In this document: piece by piece, positions 23,699-31,024 of the stretch
Position numbering within the stretch: the first letter of the stretch is position 1
How the letters are laid out: each line of letters begins with the position of its first letter
Assembly (NCBI GenBank): GCA_046566145.1
Contig: JBKHXF010000031.1
Coordinates: forward strand, 1-47,141
Source of the DNA: JBKHXF01 sp046566145
GTDB taxonomy: Bacteria > Actinomycetota > Nitriliruptoria > Nitriliruptorales > Nitriliruptoraceae
Reading direction: 5' to 3'
DNA length: 47,141 nt
Translations under genes and position numbers: made by a program
The notes under the pieces: generated by a model
The model's input: only the letters and a program-made list of their open reading frames with translations
What the model was told of the DNA's origin: nothing
The model's database searches: none

Positions 23699-24211
23699 GT
23701 GCCCGACCGACCCGACCACGCCGTCACCGACCGCGGCCGCGAGCTGTGGACGTCCACGGACGGGGCGGGGTTCGTCCGGGAGGCCATCGCGGGCGGCGGG
23801 TGGGACGCGCCGCACGCCGCCGTGCTCGGGTACCGCGTGACGGCCGTCGAGCCCGGACGGGTCGAGCTCGTCTGGGAGGTGCCGCCGGCGCTGCTGAACC
23901 CCGCCGGCATCGCGCACGGCGGGTTCCTCGTGGCGCTGCTCGACGACGCCGCGGGGCTGGCGATCGCGACGACCTACCCGCGGTTCGTCCCGCAGCTCAC
24001 CGTCCAGCTGCACACCGACTTCCTGCGGCCGGTGCTGCCGGACCGGACGCACCGCATCGTCGGGGAGGTCGTGCGTCGGGGCCGCTCGACGAGCCTCGCG
24101 GACGCGTCGGTGCTCGACCCCGACGGCGTCCTGCTGGCGCGGTGCAGCGGCGTGTTCCAGCCGAACCGGACCGTGGTCCCGGAGCCGTTCCGGGCGGAGG
24201 CCGGGCTCTGA
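23699..24211 (+). CDS. PaaI-type hotdog-fold thioesterase
   Basis: 170 residues from a GTG at 23699, with GAGG about 7 bases upstream. The hotdog signature NPAGIAHGGFLVALLDDAAGLA (about 69-90) contains the His-Gly-Gly and the acidic residue used by PaaI/YbgC-like acyl-CoA thioesterases. The following strands QLTVQLHTDFLRPV and VGEVVRRGRSTSLADASV match the family. It probably hydrolyses an acyl- or aryl-CoA, but the chain preference cannot be read. It is monocistronic: the next gene on this strand begins 597 bp later. Confidence 0.85.
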   Translation: MPDRPDHAVTDRGRELWTSTDGAGFVREAIAGGGWDAPHAAVLGYRVTAVEPGRVELVWEVPPALLNPAGIAHGGFLVALLDDAAGLAIATTYPRFVPQLTVQLHTDFLRPVLPDRTHRIVGEVVRRGRSTSLADASVLDPDGVLLARCSGVFQPNRTVVPEPFRAEAGL

Positions 24212-24323
24212 TCGAGCGCGCCGGACGGGGCCGGTCGGTGCGGGGCGACGCGCGGATGGGTCCGGGCCGCGGACGAGACCGGACAGGGTCCGAACGGTCA
24301 GGAGGGGCGGCGGGCGCCCGGGG

Positions 24324-24546
24324 TCCACAGGGCTGTTGACACCCTGACCCCCCACGGGGCCGTCCGGACGATGACCGGCTCGCCCGGCCCTCCCCCGGAC
24401 GTGCCGGTCGGACCCGGTGTCCACAGGCCCGTCCACAGCGGGTCCGCACCGCCGCCCCAGCCTGTGGGCGATCCTGTGGACGGACCTGTGGGCGCGCTGT
24501 TGACAGCCGGGAGGGGGTCGGGACGGCTCCACGGACTTCTCCACAG
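24324..24546. promoter_or_regulatory. Cluster of seven TCCACAG/CTGTGGR elements (DnaA-box-like)
   Basis: Forward elements: TCCACAG at 24324, TGTCCACAG at 24418, TCCACAG at 24432 and TCTCCACAG at 24538. Reverse elements: CTGTGGG at 24462, CTGTGGA at 24474 and CTGTGGG at 24486. Two GCTGTTGACA copies (24332-24341 and 24496-24505) are interspersed. The core TCCACA is the conserved half of DnaA boxes (actinobacterial TTGTCCACA); two sites match eight of nine positions (24417-24425 and the TTCTCCACA at 24537-24545). Whether DnaA or another protein binds is unknown. Confidence 0.45.
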
Positions 24547-24711
24547 TCCCCGGGCCGACGGGGGCTGACGGCTGCCAGCCGGGCCGCCCGTCGAACGCGC
24601 GCAACCGTGCGACGTGCGCGCCCCCGCGCCCGTGGAGGAGGGTCCATCGGGCCCGCCGGCGAAGCCCCCTACGCCACGCAACGTCGCCAACCCGTACCGG
24701 CGACGGACGCA

Positions 24712-24750
24712 CGAGGGCTGGTGGATCAGGAGGGGGTCCACCAGCCCTCG
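24712..24750 (+). promoter_or_regulatory. Strong 14-bp hairpin upstream of the M20 peptidase gene
   Basis: CGAGGGCTGGTGGA (24712-24725) and TCCACCAGCCCTCG (24737-24750) are perfect inverted repeats around an 11-base loop that includes AGGAGGGGG. There is no T-tract. It lies 58 bases before the GTG. It could be a leader attenuator, a terminator for a short RNA, or a protein-binding palindrome. Confidence 0.6.
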
Positions 24751-24808
24751 TCGCATGTCGGGACCCACGTCTGGTTGGCTGTCGGACCCCGACCCACCCG
24801 AGGCACCC

Positions 24809-26251
24809 GTGGCCCAGCTCCCCTCCGACACCACCGTCCCACCGGGGCTCGACGACGTCGCCGCGGCGCTCGCCGCCGGCGCGGAGCGGACCCGGGCCGA
24901 GCTCGAGTCGCTCGTGCGCATCCCGTCGATCTCGGCCGCGGGCTACGACCGCGCGACGTGCCGGGCCTCCGCCGAGCGCACCGCCGAGCTGCTGCGCGGC
25001 GCCGGCCTCGAGGACGTCGAGCTGCTCGAGCTCGAGGGTGCCCACCCGTACGTGACCGGCGCGTGGCTCGGCGCCGGCGCCGGCGCCCCGACGGTGCTGC
25101 TCTACGCCCACCACGACGTGCAGCCGGTCGGCACGCCCGAGGGCTGGACCTCGGACCCGTTCGAGCCGGTGGAACGGGACGGGCGGCTCTACGGGCGGGG
25201 GTCGGCCGACGACAAGGCCGGCATCCTCGTCCACGTCGCCGCGGTCCGCGCGTGGCTCGAGGCCCGCGGGACGATCCCGGTGAACGTGAAGGTCATCGTC
25301 GAGGGCGAGGAGGAGATCGGCTCGCCGAACCTCGGCCGGTTCCTCGCCGAGCACGGCGAGCGCCTGCGGGCCGACGTGATCGTGCTCACCGACCTGACCA
25401 ACTGGAAGGTCGGCTGGCCCGGGCTCACCTACGCGCTGCGCGGGATGGGCGAGGCGTTCGTGACCGTGCGGACCCTCGAGCAGCCGGTCCACTCCGGGAT
25501 GTGGGGCGGCCCGGTCCCGGACGCGCTCACCGTCGCGTCGCGCCTCGTCGCCTCGCTCCACGACGCCGCCGGCGCCATCGCCGTCGAGGGGTTCGCCGAC
25601 GACGTCCGCGCCCCGTCCCCGGAGGAACGCGCCCGCATCGCCGCGCTCGGCGGCGACGTCGAGGCGTTCCGCGAGGAGGTCCGGCTGCGCCCCGGCGTCG
25701 AGCTCGTCGGCGATCCCGAGGTGGCCCTGTGGGAGCGGGTCTGGATGCAGCCGACCATCACTCCGGTGGGGATCGACGCGCCGAACGTGCGGGACGCGTC
25801 CAACACGCTGCTCGGCCAGGTGCGCGTGAAGCTCTCGTGCCGGTTCGCGCCCGGCCAGGACCCCGAGCGTGCCCTCGAGGCGCTGCGTCGGCACTGCGAG
25901 GAGCACGTCGCCTGGGGAGCCGAGGTGGAGGTCGCCTTCGGGTACCACAACCCGGCCTGGGTCACCGAGCCTGCCGGACCGGTCTGGGACGCCGCCGTGG
26001 CCGCGATGACGGCCGCCTACGGGCGGGAGCCCGCCGCCCTCGGCTGCGGCGGCTCCATCCCCTTCGTCGAGCCGTTCAGCGAGGCGTTCGGCGGGGCGCC
26101 GTGCCTGCTGACCGGCATCGAGGACCCGGCGACCAACGCCCACGGCGAGGACGAGTCGCTCCACCTCGCCGACTTCCAGCGGGCGTGCCTCGCCGAGGCG
26201 TTCCTGCTGGACGGGCTCGCCGCCGCCCTGCGTCGGGCAGGCGCGGCGTGA
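24809..26251 (+). CDS. M20 family metallopeptidase (dipeptidase/deacylase)
   Basis: 480 residues from a GTG at 24809, chosen for the GAGG six bases upstream; an upstream ATG at 24755 lies right after the hairpin and lacks a ribosome binding site. M20 metal ligands are visible: the first-site His and Asp in LLYAHHDVQPVG, the Asp in YGRGSADDKAG, the general base Glu pair in IVEGEEEIGSPN, a later Asp in VIVLTD and the C-terminal His in NAHGEDESLHL. The lid domain is recognisable at about 210-360 (EQPVHSGMWGG). The layout suits cytosolic CNDP-like dipeptidases. The stop overlaps the DUF2254 start by four bases. Confidence 0.92.
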   Translation: MAQLPSDTTVPPGLDDVAAALAAGAERTRAELESLVRIPSISAAGYDRATCRASAERTAELLRGAGLEDVELLELEGAHPYVTGAWLGAGAGAPTVLLYAHHDVQPVGTPEGWTSDPFEPVERDGRLYGRGSADDKAGILVHVAAVRAWLEARGTIPVNVKVIVEGEEEIGSPNLGRFLAEHGERLRADVIVLTDLTNWKVGWPGLTYALRGMGEAFVTVRTLEQPVHSGMWGGPVPDALTVASRLVASLHDAAGAIAVEGFADDVRAPSPEERARIAALGGDVEAFREEVRLRPGVELVGDPEVALWERVWMQPTITPVGIDAPNVRDASNTLLGQVRVKLSCRFAPGQDPERALEALRRHCEEHVAWGAEVEVAFGYHNPAWVTEPAGPVWDAAVAAMTAAYGREPAALGCGGSIPFVEPFSEAFGGAPCLLTGIEDPATNAHGEDESLHLADFQRACLAEAFLLDGLAAALRRAGAA

Positions 26252-27558
26252 TCGTCCAGCTCCGGGCGCTCGCGGAGCGGCTGCGCGGCAGCCTCTTCTA
26301 CGTCCCGGCCGTGTGCGTCGCCGCGGCCATGGCGCTCGCGACGACGCTCGCCCGGCTCGACCGCACCGACCTGGTGCCCGACGCGGTGCCCACCCTGCAG
26401 GTCACGGTCGCCTCCGCCCGGGCGCTGCTCGGCACGCTCGCCGGCGCGACCATCACCGTCGCGGGCATCGTGTTCTCCGTGACGGTCGTGTCGGTCCAGC
26501 TCGCCTCCAGCCAGGCGTCCCCGCGCGTGCTGCGCGGCTTCCTCCGCGACCGGTTCCAGCAGGGCGTCATCGGCCTCGTCATCGGCACCTTCGCCTACTG
26601 CACCGTGGTGCTCGCGGTCACCCGAGCGCGGGGCAGCGACGAGACCGCCACCGGCAGCGTCGCGGTCACCGTCGCGACGTTGCTGGCGATCGCCTCGATC
26701 CTCGCGATCATCGCCTTCATCGACCGCTCCGCCCGCAGCATGCAGGTCGGCCGCATCATCCGGACCGTCACGCTCGAGACGCTCTCCCGGATCGAGTCGC
26801 TCTACGCCGAGCGCGGCCAGGGCGACCCGACGCCCGTCCAACAGGCACCGCTCCCCGCCGGCCCGAGCCTGCGGGTCGAGGCCGACGCGGTCGGGTGGGT
26901 CCAGCAGGTCAACGCCGACGCCCTGCTGGCAGCGGTGCCCGCGGACGCCCTGGTCCGCCTCGACACCCCCGTCGGGGAGCACGTGCACCCGGGCCGGCCG
27001 GTGCTGACCGTCTGGCTCCCCGAGGGGACCGACGCGGACGAGGACGAGGTCCGAGCCCACCTGCGGGGCGCGCTGGCCGTCGGTGACACCCGCACCATGC
27101 AGCAGGACGTCGCGTTCGGGATCCGCCAGCTCGTCGACATCGCGCTCAGGGCGATGTCGCCCGGCATCAACGACCCGACGACCGCCGACGAGGCCGTGGT
27201 CCACCTCGCCGGTGTGCTCACCGCCCTGCTCCGGCACGACCTCCCGCCACGCGTCCGGACGGGCTCCGACGGACGCGTGCTGGTCCGCCCCAACGACCCC
27301 GACCACGGGGACCTGCTCGACCTGGCCTTCGACCAGCTCCGCACCGTGGCGGCCGACGAGGCGACGGTGCTGGTCCGGCTGTGCACCACCCTGGCCGAGC
27401 TGCAGGACGTCGCTCGCGAGACCGAGCGCCCCGAGGCCGTCGAGCGCGTGCGGGCGCAGGCCGACGCGATCGTCGCCGCGCTCGACGACAGCGCGCTCGG
27501 GCCGCACGACCGGGCACGGGTCCTCGAGGCCGCCGAGCCGCTGCGCGACACGCAGTAG
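26248..27558 (+). CDS. DUF2254 family membrane protein
   Basis: 436 residues from a GTG that overlaps the M20 stop (GTGA). Four transmembrane helices lie in the first 165 residues: about 15-35, 60-90, 105-125 and 140-160. The hallmark segment SVTVVSVQLASSQASPRVLRGF is followed by a long cytoplasmic domain containing FGIRQLVDIALRAMSPGINDPTTADEAV, both strongly typical of DUF2254. The function of the family is unknown; a channel or transporter role has been guessed. Its final codons adjoin the selenocysteine tRNA 20 bases downstream. Confidence 0.88.
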   Translation: MIVQLRALAERLRGSLFYVPAVCVAAAMALATTLARLDRTDLVPDAVPTLQVTVASARALLGTLAGATITVAGIVFSVTVVSVQLASSQASPRVLRGFLRDRFQQGVIGLVIGTFAYCTVVLAVTRARGSDETATGSVAVTVATLLAIASILAIIAFIDRSARSMQVGRIIRTVTLETLSRIESLYAERGQGDPTPVQQAPLPAGPSLRVEADAVGWVQQVNADALLAAVPADALVRLDTPVGEHVHPGRPVLTVWLPEGTDADEDEVRAHLRGALAVGDTRTMQQDVAFGIRQLVDIALRAMSPGINDPTTADEAVVHLAGVLTALLRHDLPPRVRTGSDGRVLVRPNDPDHGDLLDLAFDQLRTVAADEATVLVRLCTTLAELQDVARETERPEAVERVRAQADAIVAALDDSALGPHDRARVLEAAEPLRDTQ

Positions 27559-27578
27559 CCTCGGTCGGGCAGCACCCT

Positions 27579-27671
27579 GGAGGTGTCCGGACGCCTGGTG
27601 GGTCCCGCGGCCTTCAACGCCGTCGAGGGGGTGCTGAGCCCCCTGGCGGGTTCGATTCCCGTCCACCTCCG
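27579..27671 (+). tRNA. selC: tRNA-Sec (anticodon TCA)
   Basis: A 93-base cloverleaf. The acceptor GGAGGTG (27579-27585) pairs with CACCTCC (27664-27670), followed by discriminator G as in other tRNA-Sec. The anticodon arm is GCGGC-CTTCAAC-GCCGT, giving anticodon TCA, which reads UGA. The long variable arm has an AGGGGG/CCCCCT stem, and the T arm is GCGGG-TTCGATT-CCCGT. The D arm is long (GGAC...GTCC with further C-G pairs), as expected for selenocysteine tRNA. One possible eighth acceptor pair and one D-stem position are mismatched. No CCA is encoded. Presence implies SelA, SelB, SelD and at least one UGA-containing selenoprotein gene elsewhere in the genome. Confidence 0.93.
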
Positions 27672-27741
27672 CCGCCCGCGCCGCCGGCGCCGACCCCGTC
27701 CGGGGCCGCGCGCCGGCGGCGCGGAACTTCGCGGCGCCCGC

Positions 27742-27761
27742 CGTGTCCCACCATGGACACG
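27742..27761. promoter_or_regulatory. Palindromic site upstream of the zinc-ribbon gene
   Basis: CGTGTCC and GGACACG are separated by six bases (CACCAT). A perfect GGTTAACC palindrome follows at 27792-27799, overlapping a TAACCT hexamer (27795-27800) that could be the -10 of the small gene. These look like operator sites; the regulator is unknown. Confidence 0.4.
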
Positions 27762-27870
27762 TCACACCTCCGCAGGGTCACGACAACCCGGGGTTAACCT
27801 CCGCCCCGTCGAGGTCGACGAGTCAGGTAGCAGCAACGCCCGACCCGACATCCCGATCAGGAGCGGTCCC

Positions 27871-28023
27871 ATGACTCCCCCGCAGGGGACGGTCAAGTTC
27901 CGGTGCACGTGCGGCCGCACGGTCGTCACGCAGGCCGGGACGGACGCGGACACGGACCGGCGCTGCACCCGCTGCCGCATCCGGGCGCTCCGCCGGCAGC
28001 AGGACCTCGTCCGCGAGGCCTGA
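27871..28023 (+). CDS. Small zinc-ribbon protein
   Basis: 50 residues from an ATG at 27871 with AGGAG about 8 bases upstream. The protein starts MTPPQGTVKFRCTCGRTV and has Cys-x-Cys near residue 12 and Cys-Thr-Arg-Cys near 33-36, a four-cysteine arrangement consistent with a small zinc ribbon. A highly basic C-terminal helix (RIRALRRQQDLV) could bind nucleic acid. I do not recognise a named family. It stands alone between the tRNA-Sec gene and a strong bidirectional terminator, with palindromic sites upstream. Confidence 0.75.
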   Translation: MTPPQGTVKFRCTCGRTVVTQAGTDADTDRRCTRCRIRALRRQQDLVREA

Positions 28024-28055
28024 GCACCCGCGGGGTGACCGGTCCCGGACAGGGA

Positions 28056-28098
28056 GACGCCCACCCGGCCGGGAGGGGGTCGCGGCCGGGTGGGCGTC
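28056..28098. terminator. Bidirectional 15-bp-stem terminator
   Basis: GACGCCCACCCGGCC (28056-28070) and GGCCGGGTGGGCGTC (28084-28098) form a perfect 15-bp stem with a 13-base loop between the convergent zinc-ribbon and pseudopilin genes. There is no U-tract on either side. Confidence 0.8.
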
Positions 28099-28213
28099 GT
28101 GCCACGATGCTACGTCCGCTCGGGCCCGCTGTCCGCCGGTCCGCAGGGCGATCGCCGCGCCGTGCGACGCGCGCCCAGCGGCGAGCGGCGCCACGGAGCG
28201 TGGTCGTCGGACC

Positions 28214-28705
28214 TCAGTACCCGCTGCGCCGCGGATCTCCGAGCCCGTACTCGTCGCCGGAGCACCGCAGCGACCCGCCGAGGTCCTCGACGTGCGTGAA
28301 GCGCCGGTCGCTCCCCGTCTCGAGCCGCTGGTAGAAGCACCGGCCGCCGGCGGCGATGGCGAACGAGACGTGGGTCTCCGGGTCGCCGTCGACCGAGACG
28401 ACCTGTGGCCCGTCCGAGGGCGCCGGGGCTCGTCGCCACTCGTAGACGTGCTGCTCGTCCTCGAGCGCGGCGATGTCGACGCTCCACTCCTGCTCGGCGT
28501 CGTCCGACCGCAGCGTCTCGGACACGAGCCACGCCGACTTCATGGTCGAGATGGCGGTCGACCGCTGCGCCTTCGCCTGCTGGCCGACGTAGGTCGCGAT
28601 GGCGATGCCGACGAGCGCGGCGAGGACGACCATCACCACGGTGAGCTCGACGAGCGAGAACCCGCCCTCGCGTCGGGTCGACCGTGGGCACGCCGGACCG
28701 GACAT
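28214..28705 (-). CDS. Type IV pseudopilin-like protein
   Basis: 163 residues from an ATG at 28705. A 14-residue leader with Arg residues ends Gly-Gly, then FSLVELTVVMVVLAALVGIAI: the class IVa prepilin signature with cleavage before Phe and Glu at +5. The periplasmic part has two cysteines near the C-terminus (Cys123 and Cys148) that could form the D-region loop. This is a different pilin class from the Flp pilin at 18673-18903 and would need a PilD-type peptidase, which is not in the window. It follows the SGNH hydrolase gene by 77 bp on the same strand. No other type IVa genes are near, so its partner machine is elsewhere. Confidence 0.85.
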   Translation of the reverse strand: MSGPACPRSTRREGGFSLVELTVVMVVLAALVGIAIATYVGQQAKAQRSTAISTMKSAWLVSETLRSDDAEQEWSVDIAALEDEQHVYEWRRAPAPSDGPQVVSVDGDPETHVSFAIAAGGRCFYQRLETGSDRRFTHVEDLGGSLRCSGDEYGLGDPRRSGY

Positions 28706-28782
28706 CCCTACCCCCTGCACGGACTCGGCTGGTCCCGAGCATCGCGGCAGCGTACGGCCCGCAGAGCCGCCCCGCGGCCGGC

Positions 28783-29601
28783 TCACCCGATCGGCTCGTC
28801 CACCCCTGGCCGTGGGGGGCGGGGGGCGTGCCCGGTGAGCTGCGGGGCGAGGGCGGCGGCGAGCGCCTCCGCCACCGCCACGTGGGCGGGCGCCGGCCAG
28901 TGGATCCCGTCCGGGTTGAGCGCGTCGGCGTGCGGCTCGACCAGCTCCCACGCCGGCACCGTGGCGAACCCGTGGGCGCGCGCGATCGAGAGGTGCAGGG
29001 CCTCGCCGGCGACCCGCTGCGGGTGCCGGTGCGCGTAGTAGGCCGACCGGTGCGAGGTCGGCCCGAGCACGACCCCGGCGGCCCCGAACGCGAGACCGCG
29101 CACCTGCAGCAACACCTTGTCGAACCGGTCCGTGAACACCGAGCGCGGCGTCCGCCACGTCCGCCACGCGGTCGCCCGGACGACCCACGGGTAGGTGGTG
29201 TGCAGGCCACGCTTCACGCGCCGGCGGAGCGCCGGCGGCCGCAGGTGACCGGCGAGGTCGGTGAGCGGTGCGGGCCAGCCGCCGGGCGCGTGGTCGAAGC
29301 TGCCCACGCCGACCACCACCGCGTCGCACCCGGCGAGCACCTCGAACATGGCGTGGCGGTCGCGGGTCACGAGGTCCCACGCCTGGTCCGCCGTCATGGC
29401 CGCCCGGCCGATGGTGGCGACCTCGACCTCGCGCCCGAGCCGTTCGGCGAGGAGCCGGGCGGTCACGTTGGGGTACAGGTGCGGCGCATCGGGCAGCTGC
29501 GGGCCGTGCTCGTCGGTGAACGCCGTGGACTCGCCGAGCACGACGAGGCGCAGGGCTCGGACCCCGTCGTCGGGGGGCGGACCCGGGGTGCGGCCGGTCA
29601 C
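28783..29601 (-). CDS. SGNH/GDSL hydrolase family protein
   Basis: 272 residues from a GTG at 29601 overlapping the ctaA stop (GTGA). Block I reads VVLGESTAFTDEHG (nucleophile Ser in GES, in place of GDS), block III region is VVVGVGSFDHAPGG, and block V is NPDGIHWPAPAHVAVAEAL with the catalytic Asp-x-x-His. No signal peptide is evident, so the enzyme is probably cytoplasmic. It would be an esterase or deacylase of unknown substrate. Similar SGNH genes in actinobacteria encode diglucosylglycerate octanoyltransferase-like proteins, to which the sequence has some resemblance. Linkage to ctaA may be only transcriptional. Confidence 0.78.
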   Translation of the reverse strand: MTGRTPGPPPDDGVRALRLVVLGESTAFTDEHGPQLPDAPHLYPNVTARLLAERLGREVEVATIGRAAMTADQAWDLVTRDRHAMFEVLAGCDAVVVGVGSFDHAPGGWPAPLTDLAGHLRPPALRRRVKRGLHTTYPWVVRATAWRTWRTPRSVFTDRFDKVLLQVRGLAFGAAGVVLGPTSHRSAYYAHRHPQRVAGEALHLSIARAHGFATVPAWELVEPHADALNPDGIHWPAPAHVAVAEALAAALAPQLTGHAPRPPRPGVDEPIG

Positions 29602-30581
29602 GCGCCCACCGGGGCCGCCGGCCGGGCGTCGTCCGCGCCGGCGGCGGGAGCGTCCGCCGCCGGCGGTCCGCCGGCGCCGATCAGCGCGACGCGGAGCACG
29701 GCGACCCAGAAGACGCAGGCGAGCAGCAGGTGCACCGTCACCAGCGACGGGGGGATGCCCGTGGCGTACTGGGCGTAGCCGACGGTTCCCTGGGCGACCT
29801 CGACCGCGACCAGCACGCCGGCGGCACGGGCCAGCGCGTCCCAGCCCCGCCGGCGGGCGGCCACGAGGATGCCGACGGACAGCGCCACCGTGAGCCACAC
29901 CGACGTCGAGTGGACGCGCGCGACCTCGCGGATGTCGAGGGGCAGGCGGGCCGTGCCGGGGTCGCCGGCGTGCGGCCCGGAGGCCGTCACGAGCGTCCCG
30001 ACCACCAGCACGACCGCGGCGAGCACCGGGAGCCACGCGGTCGCGACGACGAGGTCGTCGCGCCGTCCCGCACCGGCGGCCCGCCCGGCCGGCACGTCGG
30101 GACGGTCCAGCAGGACCACCCGGTGGTGCGCCGAGGTGGCGATCGCGATCAGGACCATCGACAGCAGGAAGTGCGAGGCGACCACCAGGGGCTCGAGCCG
30201 CAGCAGGACGCTGAGCCCGCCGAGGACGGCCTGGGCGAGGACGCCGACGGGCAGCCACAGCGCGAGCCGTTCCAGGGTCCGGTCGCCCAGCCCCGCCCGA
30301 CGCACGGCCAGCCAGAGGGCGACCGCGACGCCGAGCACGAGGAAGGTCAGCGTCCGGTTGCCGAACTCGACGAACTGGTGCCAGCCCTGCTCGCCGCCGG
30401 CGGCCGGGACCACCCGGCTGCCGGTGCACGTCGGCCAGTCGGGGCAGCCGAGCCCGGACCCGGTGACGCGGACCACCCCACCGGTGACCACGATCAGCAC
30501 GTTGGTCGCGATGGCGGCGAGCCCGAGGCGGCGGAGGCCAGCGAGGTGGCCGGCGGGAGGGACGGTCGGCGAGGTGCGCAT
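29598..30581 (-). CDS. ctaA: Heme A synthase (COX15/CtaA)
   Basis: 327 residues from an ATG at 30581. Eight transmembrane helices in two four-helix halves. Signatures: VTGSGLGCPDWPTC near 40-53, containing the conserved cysteine pair, HQFVEFGNRTLT (first heme His with Glu), ASHFLLSM, ARVHSTSVW and VTVHLLLACVFW (later heme ligands). It oxidises the C8 methyl of heme O to the formyl group of heme A for cytochrome aa3. It diverges from the ctaB transcription unit across 143 bp. A TACCCT hexamer at 30592-30597 is so close to the ATG that the mRNA may have almost no leader. Confidence 0.93.
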   Translation of the reverse strand: MRTSPTVPPAGHLAGLRRLGLAAIATNVLIVVTGGVVRVTGSGLGCPDWPTCTGSRVVPAAGGEQGWHQFVEFGNRTLTFLVLGVAVALWLAVRRAGLGDRTLERLALWLPVGVLAQAVLGGLSVLLRLEPLVVASHFLLSMVLIAIATSAHHRVVLLDRPDVPAGRAAGAGRRDDLVVATAWLPVLAAVVLVVGTLVTASGPHAGDPGTARLPLDIREVARVHSTSVWLTVALSVGILVAARRRGWDALARAAGVLVAVEVAQGTVGYAQYATGIPPSLVTVHLLLACVFWVAVLRVALIGAGGPPAADAPAAGADDARPAAPVGA

Positions 30582-30591
30582 CGTGCGGCGG

Positions 30592-30660
30592 AGGGTACCC
30601 GTGCGGCGGCACGCCCCTCACCCGCCCGGGCTCGCTCGGCCGCCGGCGCGGACGTACCCT
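30592..30660. promoter_or_regulatory. Divergent -10 elements of ctaA and ctaB units (TACCCT on both strands)
   Basis: TACCCT occurs on the minus strand at 30592-30597 and on the plus strand at 30655-30660, 65 bases before the membrane-protein start. Both fit TAnnnT -10 elements. The -35 regions are not clear. Confidence 0.4.
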
Positions 30661-30724
30661 CGCGGCCCGGGGCCGGTGCGGCGCGGCCCCCGTCCACCGT
30701 CTGCCTCGAGCAGGAGCCTGCCCC

Positions 30725-31024
30725 GTGTCCGCGGACCTCGGCGAGCACGTCACCGACCCGAGCCGGGCGCGCCCGGACGCCGCCGGCGTGGTCGCGGTGC
30801 CGGCGCGGGCCCACCGCCGGCGCGGGCTGCTGCTGGTCGCCATCGGCCTGTGGAACGTCTGGCTGTGGGTGACGCGCGCCTGGAACCTCGCGCAGGACCC
30901 GACCCCGCGCACCGACGCGTTCATCGCCGTGCACGCGGTCCTCTACGTCGTCTCGTTCGGCTTCGCCCTGGTGCTGCTCACCCTGGGTGCCCGCGCGTTG
31001 CGCGAGGCACGCGCCGCACGGTGA
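30725..31024 (+). CDS. Small two-helix membrane protein upstream of ctaB
   Basis: 99 residues from a GTG at 30725 with AGGAG about 10 bases upstream. Two transmembrane helices (about 33-52 and 68-90) flank a polar loop with the motif TRAWNLAQDPTPRTDAFIAVHAVLY. I recognise the general pattern (WNxW...DP...FxxVHxxLxxVS) from uncharacterised actinobacterial membrane proteins, but no function is known. Its stop overlaps the ctaB start by four bases, so it may assist heme or oxidase biogenesis. Confidence 0.7.
   Translation: MSADLGEHVTDPSRARPDAAGVVAVPARAHRRRGLLLVAIGLWNVWLWVTRAWNLAQDPTPRTDAFIAVHAVLYVVSFGFALVLLTLGARALREARAAR

Larger units (their letters stand above)
24212..24808. other. 597-bp intergenic region with repeated TCCACA/TGTGG elements and a hairpin
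   Basis: No credible coding frame is present; the open frames here are short and unrelated to known proteins. The left part has nothing clear, the middle (24324-24546) has the TCCACA/TGTGG cluster, and the right part (24712-24750) holds a 14-bp-stem hairpin before the M20 peptidase start. Confidence 0.7.

Noticed and set aside
24212..24808. Chromosomal replication origin (oriC)
   Set aside because: DnaA-like boxes are imperfect, no AT-rich unwinding element is visible, and dnaA, dnaN, recF, gyrB, rpmH are absent nearby.
27583..27870. Longer N-terminus for the zinc-ribbon protein
   Set aside because: The open frame upstream runs through the tRNA-Sec gene and its translation is low-complexity; the ATG at 27871 has a good Shine-Dalgarno.
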